A stretch of DNA of 52,184 nt from Candidatus Kerfeldbacteria bacterium (lineage in GTDB: Bacteria > Patescibacteriota > Patescibacteriia > UBA9570). Location: contig JACPGK010000024.1 in assembly GCA_016182495.1 (NCBI GenBank), positions 1 to 52,184 on the forward strand, in the 5' to 3' direction. Made by a program: the position numbers and the translations under genes. Below are positions 43,074 through 50,214 of this stretch, piece by piece (positions within the stretch are counted from its first letter, which is position 1; every line of letters starts with the position of its first letter). Under the pieces are notes generated by a model that searched no databases, had not been told where the DNA came from, and worked only from the letters and a program-made list of their open reading frames with translations.

Positions 43074-44450
43074 ATGCCATCACCTAAACGACGCTTGAAC
43101 TCACTCACTGCTCTGTCGCCACTCGACGGACGCTATTGGTCGGAGGTGAACATATTGTCAGATTATTTTTCCGAAGCGGCCTTGTTACGTTATCGGGTTG
43201 ATGTTGAGGTGCGCTATCTAATGGCTTTAAGCCAGCTTCAATTACCACAGTTACGTCGATTCACTAAACGCGAACAGCTCATTCTTCAACGCCTGGTTGA
43301 TAGATTTAATCTTCAGGCTGCCCAGCGCATTAAAAAAATTGAAACCATCACCAAACACGATGTCAAGGCAGTTGAGTATTATCTGAAAGAAAAATTGAAA
43401 AAAACATCATTACGTAATGTGATTGAGTTTATTCATTTTGGACTGACCAGTGAAGATATTAACAACCTAGCGTACAGTGTAATGTTAAGTGATGCTGTGC
43501 GTTTAGTGTATCTACCCAGTCTAATTGATTTAGCCAAACAGCTTAAACAGTTGGCGCGGCGCTATCAAGCCCAGCCAATGTTGAGCTTAACGCACGGTCA
43601 ACCAGCTACGCCCACTACCCTAGGCAAAGAATTGATGGTGTACGTTCAGCGCTTGCAGCGTCAATCGCACAGCTTAAAAACAATCCGCTTACTTGGTAAA
43701 TTTGGTGGCGCCACTGGTAATTGGGCAGCCTTAACGATAGCGTATCCAAAAATAAATTGGCTGCAATTTGCCCAGCGTTTTATTACTGGGCTGGGATTAC
43801 AACCAAATGTAGCCACCACCCAAATTGAATCGCACGATCGTACGGTTGAGTTATATCAAGCCATCATGCGCGTGAATAGTATCGTGAAAGATTTTGATCA
43901 GGATATGTGGCTGTATATCTCACGGGGATTATTCAAGCAGCGTAATATTGCTGGTGAGATTGGTTCCTCGGCGATGCCGCATAAAATCAATCCAATTTAT
44001 TTTGAAAATAGTGAAGGCAACGCTGGCTTAGCCAATAGTTATTGTCAGCATTTCGCGGCCACTCTGCCAATTTCACGCTTACAGCGTGATTTAACTGATA
44101 GTACGTTGTTACGTAACCAAGGAGTGGCTATGGGCCATGCCTGGTTGGCCTTACGTCACGCTAGTCTAGCTGTACAACGAGTGCAACCACAAGCCAGTGC
44201 TATGCTCGCCGAGCTGAACCAGCATTGGGAAGTATTAGCTGAACCAATTCAAACAGTATTACGCAAGTATCAAGTAACCGCCGCTTACGAACAGTTGAAA
44301 GCTGTAACACGCGGTCAACAGTGCGATAAAACTAAACTGCATGCACTGATTGAACGTTTACCAATACCACAATCTGAAAAAATCACCTTACAAGCCTTAC
44401 GGCCCGATACCTATGTGGGTTTATCAAGCACCATAGCCACTGTACAATAA
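43074..44450 (+). CDS. purB: Adenylosuccinate lyase
   Basis: The 458-aa enzyme releases fumarate twice, from SAICAR and from adenylosuccinate. Near the N-terminus is LSPLDGRYW, typical of the E. coli-like PurB. LTHGQPATPTTLGKE and the signature GSSAMPHKINPI (catalytic serine loop) follow. I start at ATG 43074 because an internal -10 box places the transcript start there; a further in-frame start at 43038 overlaps the small coiled-coil gene. Its fumarate is the expected substrate of the fumarase upstream. Confidence 0.94.
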   Translation: MPSPKRRLNSLTALSPLDGRYWSEVNILSDYFSEAALLRYRVDVEVRYLMALSQLQLPQLRRFTKREQLILQRLVDRFNLQAAQRIKKIETITKHDVKAVEYYLKEKLKKTSLRNVIEFIHFGLTSEDINNLAYSVMLSDAVRLVYLPSLIDLAKQLKQLARRYQAQPMLSLTHGQPATPTTLGKELMVYVQRLQRQSHSLKTIRLLGKFGGATGNWAALTIAYPKINWLQFAQRFITGLGLQPNVATTQIESHDRTVELYQAIMRVNSIVKDFDQDMWLYISRGLFKQRNIAGEIGSSAMPHKINPIYFENSEGNAGLANSYCQHFAATLPISRLQRDLTDSTLLRNQGVAMGHAWLALRHASLAVQRVQPQASAMLAELNQHWEVLAEPIQTVLRKYQVTAAYEQLKAVTRGQQCDKTKLHALIERLPIPQSEKITLQALRPDTYVGLSSTIATVQ

Positions 44451-44451
44451 T

Positions 44452-45933
44452 ATGTGTGGAGTTCTTGGCATTTACGGCAAATTAGAAACGGTCATTGCGC
44501 CAGAGCTGTACGATGGCATGATTGCCTTACAACACCGCGGTCACGACGCTTGTGGCATGGTGACCTATGATAAAACCTTCCATACCAAAAAAGGTCTCGG
44601 TTTAGTACGCGATGTTTTCCATCAATCTACCATGAACCGACTCACCGGCAACATGGGGCTAGGCTTTATTCGCTATGCCACCGCTGGTGGTATGTCGCTG
44701 GATGATTCCGCTCCATTTACGGTGCATGCTCCCTATGGTATTAGTATGGTATTTAATGGTAACTTGACCAATTTTTCTAAATTAAAACAGGAGTTACATA
44801 AAAAGGATTTAGTCAGTTTAAACGCCAATAGTGATATCGAGGCTATGTTGCACGTGTTTGCTAAAGAGTTAACTCAACATGTAGGCGAACCCATGCCTAA
44901 AGCTATTTTTGCAACCGTCAAAAAAGTATACCAACGCTGTTTAGGGGCCTATGCCGCTATTACTATCATTGCCGATCACGGTATGGTAGCGTTTCGTGAC
45001 CCTCGAGCCATTCGTCCATTAATGATTGGTCAGCGCGGTCGTGGCAAAAACGTTGAATATATCTTTACCTCCGAATCGGTCATGTTTACGATGCTAGGCT
45101 TTCGTTATATTGATGATGTGAAACCTGGTGAAGCCGTGTTTGTTGATCGTCAACGTCATTTGCATCGCCGAGTGGTGACTCCTGGACAATGGCGGCCATG
45201 CTTATTTGAATATGTCTATTTCGCCAGGCCAGATGCCATTCAAAATAATATCAGTGTATATAAGGCCCGTCTGCGCATGGGTGAAAAATTAGCCGACCGG
45301 TTACGACCATTGTTGCCAACTTTAAAAATTGATGTTGTCATTCCGGCACCATCAACCTCTAACACAGCTGCCTTGGCCTTGGCGCAAAAACTCGGCTTGA
45401 ACTATCGTGAAGGTTTAGTCAAAAATCAATTTATTGGCCGCACTTTTATTATGGCTGGCAATGAACGTCGCAAAAAGTCGGTGCGTCACAAATTAAATCC
45501 GCAGCCATTAGAAATTCGACGCCGTAACGTATTATTAGTTGATGATAGTATTGTTCGCGGTAATACTTCGAGAGAGATTATTAAAATGCTTCGCGAAGCT
45601 GGCGCTAGAAAAGTATATATGGCGGCGGCAGCCCCACCAGTCATTTCACCTTGTGTGTATGGAGTTGATATGCCGACGCGTCAAGAATTGATTGCGAATC
45701 AGGTCAATGGTGGCGGTACCGTTGAAGGCATTCGTAAATTTATTGGTGCTGACTTTTTAATTTATCAAACCATTGAAGATTTAATTGAGGCCGTTCGCAT
45801 TGATAAAGGACCAGTCCGTGAATTTTGTACTGCTTGTTGGACGCGCCGTTACCCTACCCCAGAAGTGAACACAAAAATGTTACGCCAAATCGAAAACGAA
45901 CGTTTAGCCGATGCTAACGCCGCCCACTGTTAA
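44452..45933 (+). CDS. purF: Amidophosphoribosyltransferase
   Basis: The 493-aa enzyme makes phosphoribosylamine from PRPP and glutamine. C2 (MCGVLGIYG) is the nucleophile, directly after the initiator methionine, so no propeptide is needed. The PRPP motif LLVDDSIVRGNTS is at 361-373. C250, C401, C459 and C462 fit the four 4Fe-4S ligands of the Bacillus-type enzyme, which suggests an oxygen-sensitive, cluster-containing form. It starts 1 base after purB. Confidence 0.95.
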   Translation: MCGVLGIYGKLETVIAPELYDGMIALQHRGHDACGMVTYDKTFHTKKGLGLVRDVFHQSTMNRLTGNMGLGFIRYATAGGMSLDDSAPFTVHAPYGISMVFNGNLTNFSKLKQELHKKDLVSLNANSDIEAMLHVFAKELTQHVGEPMPKAIFATVKKVYQRCLGAYAAITIIADHGMVAFRDPRAIRPLMIGQRGRGKNVEYIFTSESVMFTMLGFRYIDDVKPGEAVFVDRQRHLHRRVVTPGQWRPCLFEYVYFARPDAIQNNISVYKARLRMGEKLADRLRPLLPTLKIDVVIPAPSTSNTAALALAQKLGLNYREGLVKNQFIGRTFIMAGNERRKKSVRHKLNPQPLEIRRRNVLLVDDSIVRGNTSREIIKMLREAGARKVYMAAAAPPVISPCVYGVDMPTRQELIANQVNGGGTVEGIRKFIGADFLIYQTIEDLIEAVRIDKGPVREFCTACWTRRYPTPEVNTKMLRQIENERLADANAAHC

Positions 45934-45934
45934 T

Positions 45935-47251
45935 ATGAACATTGTTGTCATTGGCAGCGGCGCCCGCGAACATGCTTTAGTCTGGAAACTAGCGCAACAT
46001 TCAACAGCCACGCTCTATAATTATGGCCCAACTACCAACCCAGGGATTGTGCCACTAGTGCAAGAAATTGGTATTGGCGACGTCACGGCGGTAGCTGATG
46101 TGGTGCAGTGGTGTCAGGAACGGCAGGTAACTATTGCCTGGATTGGTCCGGAAGCACCATTAGCTGCCGGCCTGGTTGATGCCTTAGAAGGTTTGGGTAT
46201 TAGTTGTATTGGGCCAACCAAAAAATTGGCACAATTAGAATCATCAAAGTCATTTACTCGTCAACTACTGCAAAAGTATCAGGTGCCTGGCTCACCGCAA
46301 TACCAAGTGTTTACAACCTTAGCGGGGGTGGAAGATTTTATTCGATCGCTCAACGATGCGGTAGTGGTAAAACCAGATGGCTTAACTGGGGGTAAAGGTG
46401 TGCGGGTGATGGGCGAACAGTTACAACAACGCGCCGATGCCGTAGCTTATTGCGCCGAACTACTATCTCACCATGGGCAGCGGGTAGTGGTTGAAGAAAA
46501 ACTGATTGGCCAAGAATTTTCTTTAATGAGCATGGCTGATGGCAAAAATTTGGTGCATTTACCGCCCGTACAAGATCATAAGCGTGCCCTGAACGGTGAC
46601 TTGGGTTCTAATACTGGTGGCATGGGTTCATATAGTGCTGCTAATCACAGCTTGCCGTTTTTAACTGCCGCCGATATTGCCGCCGCTCAACGCATTAATG
46701 AACGCACCCTAGAAGCTATTGAAGAAGAATTCCATGAACGTTACAAAGGCATTATGTACGGCGGATTTATGGCAGTGCGCGATGGGGTGCGCTTGATTGA
46801 GTATAATGCTCGATTTGGTGATCCGGAAGTGATGAATATTATGGCTGTACTTGATACCGATTTAGTAACTATCACTGACCATATCTTAAACGGCACACTT
46901 GATCAATGCACGGTGCAATGGCGCCCGCAAGCCTCGGTGTGTAAATATGTGGTGCCAGTCGGTTATCCCGATCAGCCAGTCAGTAATGTATCGATCGATG
47001 TGGGTCAGGTTGATACTGCGTCCGTCCAGCTATTCTACGGCGCGGTTGATCAAACCACTACTGGGTTAGTCATGAAAGGGTCACGAGCTATTGCCGTGGT
47101 GGCCGTAGCCGATACCATTACGGCGGCTGAACAGCAAGTAGAACAACAAATCCAACGCATCATTGGACCAATTTATCATCGCGCTGATATTGGCACGGCT
47201 GCTTTAATCAATCAGCGCGTTACTATGCTTAAACAGCTTCGTCATGGCTAA
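45935..47251 (+). CDS. purD: Phosphoribosylamine-glycine ligase
   Basis: The roughly 438-aa ATP-grasp enzyme forms GAR. It begins MNIVVIGSGAREHAL, which fixes the start at ATG 45935 rather than the earlier in-frame ATG inside purF. VVKPDGLTGGKGV is the ATP-grasp loop, and YNARFGDPE the metal site. The gene starts 1 base after the purF stop and overlaps purN by 8 bases. Confidence 0.94.
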   Translation: MNIVVIGSGAREHALVWKLAQHSTATLYNYGPTTNPGIVPLVQEIGIGDVTAVADVVQWCQERQVTIAWIGPEAPLAAGLVDALEGLGISCIGPTKKLAQLESSKSFTRQLLQKYQVPGSPQYQVFTTLAGVEDFIRSLNDAVVVKPDGLTGGKGVRVMGEQLQQRADAVAYCAELLSHHGQRVVVEEKLIGQEFSLMSMADGKNLVHLPPVQDHKRALNGDLGSNTGGMGSYSAANHSLPFLTAADIAAAQRINERTLEAIEEEFHERYKGIMYGGFMAVRDGVRLIEYNARFGDPEVMNIMAVLDTDLVTITDHILNGTLDQCTVQWRPQASVCKYVVPVGYPDQPVSNVSIDVGQVDTASVQLFYGAVDQTTTGLVMKGSRAIAVVAVADTITAAEQQVEQQIQRIIGPIYHRADIGTAALINQRVTMLKQLRHG

Positions 47252-47828
47252 GGCTTTGCGATTAGCGGTATTAGGATCAACCAGTGGAACCGATTTAGCC
47301 GCTTTACTTACAGCTCAACAGGCTGGACAATTAACCCCCAGCGCAATTGTGCTTGTTATTTCAAATCGGGCAGAAGCGTATATACTTGAACGCGCTCGCC
47401 AGGCTAACATCGAAACCATTGTGGTGCCAAGTGCTCGGCGGTCGCAAGCCGACTTTGAAGCCGACTTACTCAACGTTTTACAACAGCACCACATTGACTA
47501 CATTTTTTTAATTGGCTTCATGAAAATTTTATCAGCTCATTTCATTGCTCACTTTTCCATGAAAATATTGAATATTCACCCCTCACTGTTGCCCAAATAT
47601 GCTGGAGGCATGAACCTTGACGTGCATCAGCAAGTACTGAATAATAGGGACGCCGAGACTGGTTGCACCTTACATTATGTTACAGCCGATGTTGACGAAG
47701 GTCCTATTGTTGGGCAAGAACGCGTGCCGGTGTTACCCCACGATACTGCAATTACTCTGAAACAGCGCGTTCAACAGGCTGAACAAAAATTATTACTACG
47801 CGCCATCCACCAGCTAACCAATTGTTAA
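47244..47828 (+). CDS. purN: GAR transformylase (10-formyl-THF dependent)
   Basis: The 194-aa protein transfers a formyl group to GAR. The catalytic asparagine and histidine are in LNIHPSLLPKYAGG (near 110-123), and the aspartate is in TADVDEGPIVGQ. Formyl donor could come from FolD at the head of the operon. The start overlaps purD. Confidence 0.92.
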   Translation: MAKALRLAVLGSTSGTDLAALLTAQQAGQLTPSAIVLVISNRAEAYILERARQANIETIVVPSARRSQADFEADLLNVLQQHHIDYIFLIGFMKILSAHFIAHFSMKILNIHPSLLPKYAGGMNLDVHQQVLNNRDAETGCTLHYVTADVDEGPIVGQERVPVLPHDTAITLKQRVQQAEQKLLLRAIHQLTNC

Positions 47829-47837
47829 TTATTATTT

Positions 47838-49340
47838 ATGATCCAACGCGCTTTGGTGAGTGTGTCCGATAAAACTGGCTTAACCAGTTTTGTGCAACAA
47901 TTAGTGGCTCTGGGAATAGAAATCATCTCAACCGGCGGCACCGCCAAAACTTTAACTGCTGCCGGTATCCCAGTACGCAGCATTGACGACCTGACTGGAT
48001 TTCCAGAAATGATGGACGGTCGCGTTAAGACCCTGCACCCTAAAGTGCACGGTGGCATTTTAGCGGTGCGTGATAATCCTGAACACATGGCAGCAGCCCA
48101 GCAGCATACTATTGCCATGATTGATTTAGTAGTGGTAAATTTGTATCCGTTTGAAACCAAGCCGAGTATTGCCAATATTGATATTGGTGGGCCAGCCATG
48201 GTACGCTCCGCCGCCAAGAATTTTAAATATGTAGGCGTCGTAGTTGACCCCAATGATTATCAGGCTGTAATACAAGATTTACACACTGAACATAAACTGA
48301 CAGATAAAACTCGTCATTATTTAATGCAAAAAGCCTTTGCCCACACAGCTTACTACGACAGCATGATTGCTGATTACATGAATACCAACCGCCAATTTAC
48401 GGAACAACTATCCTTTGGCTATCGCAAGGTGGCAGATTTACGCTATGGCGAAAATCCTCATCAAGCCGCTGCTTGGTATCGCCAACCATTTATTCAGGAA
48501 ACTAGTTTAGCAACCGCTGACATTATTCAAGGCAAACAGTTATCCTACAATAATATAATGGATGGAGACGCCGCTTTACGATTAGTAGCTAAATTTACTG
48601 AACCGGCCTGTGCCATTATTAAACACACTAATCCCTGTGGCACGGCCGTGGCAAATACCATTACTACAGCCTTTGAGCGAGCCTATGCCGCTGATCCCCA
48701 ATCTGCTTTTGGTGGTATTGTGGCACTTAATCGAACTTGTACGCTAGCGATTGCCGAAGCGTTAACGAAAATATTTGTTGAACTGGTGATCGCACCAGAT
48801 TTTGAACCAGCTGCTATAACTGAATTTTCTAAAAAAGCCAAAGTTCGTATACTAGCCGTTGGACCAATTCAACCAACTCAAGCTAGTTGGCATATTCGCC
48901 AGGTCAGTGGTGGGCTGTTAGTACAGCAAGCCGATACACAACTCCTGACTGATCAAACTTTACGTACGGTCACCACTGCTCAACCTAGCCCAGCGCAATT
49001 GCGCGATCTCCAGTTTGCCTGGATCGTGTGCCAACATGTTAAATCCAACGCCATTGTATTAGCCAAAAATGGTGTCACTTTGGGAGTAGGTGCCGGTCAG
49101 ATGTCGCGGATTGATTCTACCAACATTGCCTTAACCAAAGCCGGTGATCAGGCTGTTGGCGCAGTGGTAGCGTCTGACGCCTTTTTTCCATTTCGTGATT
49201 CAATTGATCAGCTGGCCCAGGCTGGCTTGGCCGCTATTATTCAGCCTGGTGGATCCATTAAAGATGCCGAAGTTATAGCGGCAGCTAATGAGCACAACCT
49301 GGCTATGGTATTTACTGGCCAGCGAGCGTTTTTACATTAA
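47838..49340 (+). CDS. purH: Bifunctional AICAR transformylase / IMP cyclohydrolase
   Basis: The 500-aa protein has an N-terminal MGS-like cyclohydrolase domain (residues 1-140, with ISTGGTAKTL and GFPEMMDGRVKTLHP). A C-terminal AICAR transformylase domain follows, with YGENPHQAA, KHTNPCGTAV and SDAFFPFRDSID. It makes the last two steps to IMP. It ends the tightly packed part of the operon and is followed by a toxin-antitoxin pair. Confidence 0.95.
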   Translation: MIQRALVSVSDKTGLTSFVQQLVALGIEIISTGGTAKTLTAAGIPVRSIDDLTGFPEMMDGRVKTLHPKVHGGILAVRDNPEHMAAAQQHTIAMIDLVVVNLYPFETKPSIANIDIGGPAMVRSAAKNFKYVGVVVDPNDYQAVIQDLHTEHKLTDKTRHYLMQKAFAHTAYYDSMIADYMNTNRQFTEQLSFGYRKVADLRYGENPHQAAAWYRQPFIQETSLATADIIQGKQLSYNNIMDGDAALRLVAKFTEPACAIIKHTNPCGTAVANTITTAFERAYAADPQSAFGGIVALNRTCTLAIAEALTKIFVELVIAPDFEPAAITEFSKKAKVRILAVGPIQPTQASWHIRQVSGGLLVQQADTQLLTDQTLRTVTTAQPSPAQLRDLQFAWIVCQHVKSNAIVLAKNGVTLGVGAGQMSRIDSTNIALTKAGDQAVGAVVASDAFFPFRDSIDQLAQAGLAAIIQPGGSIKDAEVIAAANEHNLAMVFTGQRAFLH

Positions 49341-49352
49341 TTTTTTTTGGTC

Positions 49353-49381
49353 TTTACTGAAGTGAATTTTTCAACTATACT
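49353..49381 (+). promoter_or_regulatory. Promoter of the MntA/HepT pair
   Basis: TTTACT (49353-49358) and TATACT (49376-49381) are 17 bases apart. The -10 ends 9 bases before the ATG at 49391, predicting a leaderless transcript. A T-run (about 49341-49348) lies just upstream, after purH, but has no clear stem. Confidence 0.6.
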
Positions 49382-49390
49382 ATAAGTAAT

Positions 49391-49711
49391 ATGTCTAAAA
49401 AACCAGTACAAACCAAAGCCGAAATTTATCAAATATTAGGTGATCATCAGAGTACGATTATAGATTATGGAGTTAAGCGTCTTGGTTTATTTGGTTCATT
49501 TGTCAGGCAACAACAACAAACCGATAGCGATGTTGATTTATTAGTTGATTTTGAATCAAACCAAAAAAAATATGCTAATTTTATTGGGCTAGTATATTTC
49601 CTTGAAGATGTGTTACACCGGCCAGTTGAGTTGATTACCAGTGATAGTTTAACAAAACATCTTAAGCCGCATATCGAAAAGGAAGTCGAATATGTCGTAC
49701 TCGGTAAGTGA
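49391..49711 (+). CDS. MntA-type minimal nucleotidyltransferase antitoxin
   Basis: The 106-aa protein has the exact GSX10DXD motif of minimal nucleotidyltransferases: G35, S36, then D47 and D49 in TDSDVDLLV. In characterised MntA/HepT pairs such enzymes AMPylate the HEPN partner to neutralise it. The gene overlaps the HEPN gene by 20 bases. Its base composition looks visibly AT-richer than the purine genes on both sides, suggesting acquisition. Confidence 0.88.
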   Translation: MSKKPVQTKAEIYQILGDHQSTIIDYGVKRLGLFGSFVRQQQQTDSDVDLLVDFESNQKKYANFIGLVYFLEDVLHRPVELITSDSLTKHLKPHIEKEVEYVVLGK

Positions 49712-50033
49712 TCTTAGTCGTCATATTAGTGATGAAATTATATATTTGAATAAGACATTGTGTAATGTTACATTTGAACAATTTATTCATGATGAAACAC
49801 TACTACGTGCAGTAACTCGCAGCTTAGAAATTATTGGAGAAGCTGTCAAGAAGATACCGAACGATATTAAGCAACGTTATTCTAATACAAATTGGAAAGA
49901 AATCGCTGGTATGAGGGATAAGTTAATCCATCATTATTTTGGAATTGATTACCAACTAGTCTGGGACGCTATTCATGAACAATTACCGTTATTTCAAAAA
50001 GACATCGAGCAAATTATCAATGATCAAAAATAA
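49692..50033 (+). CDS. HepT-type HEPN toxin (putative RNase)
   Basis: The 113-aa helical protein has the RX4HXY motif of HEPN toxins: R75, H80 and Y82 in RDKLIHHY. In known systems the motif histidine and arginine cut RNA, and the tyrosine is the site of AMPylation by MntA. All key residues are present, so both partners appear functional. The pair sits between purH and guaA. Confidence 0.88.
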   Translation: MSYSVSDLSRHISDEIIYLNKTLCNVTFEQFIHDETLLRAVTRSLEIIGEAVKKIPNDIKQRYSNTNWKEIAGMRDKLIHHYFGIDYQLVWDAIHEQLPLFQKDIEQIINDQK

Positions 50034-50117
50034 GCACCAGTATATTGATGTTGTCTTATGAAAATGATTGAGGATCTTGCACGCTGATCAGGCGCCGTAA
50101 TGCTTGTATTATTGTAG
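50034..50117. other. Intergenic region between hepT and the guaA promoter
   Basis: I see no gene, stable hairpin or known RNA here. It includes a GGCGCC palindrome near 50092 and a nine-codon ATG frame near 50058 that I do not regard as a gene. Confidence 0.3.
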
Positions 50118-50153
50118 TTGACAGCGGGTATCAAAAATGTACAATATGTACAT
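50118..50153 (+). promoter_or_regulatory. guaA promoter with a 17-bp palindromic operator candidate
   Basis: TTGACA (50118-50123) and TACAAT (50140-50145) are 16 bases apart. The palindrome ATGTACAATATGTACAT (50137-50153) has 6-base arms and covers the -10 box and the likely transcription start. A repressor bound there would block the polymerase. Confidence 0.65.
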
Positions 50154-50214
50154 AATTCATCATCAACCCCCATTCCCGTTCACGGATATTTCAGCTCAAA
50201 AAGTTAGACCGGCT

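Noticed and set aside
47825-48253. 142-codon minus-strand open frame opposite purH
   Set aside because: It lies entirely over the conserved MGS domain of purH and matches no family I recognise.
50058-50087. Nine-codon ATG frame downstream of hepT
   Set aside because: Too short, no promoter or ribosome-binding site of its own, and no sign of an attenuator hairpin after it.
50137-50214. N-terminal extension of GuaA from ATG 50137
   Set aside because: The ATG lies inside the promoter and palindrome, upstream of the predicted transcription start, and the extension does not match the family.
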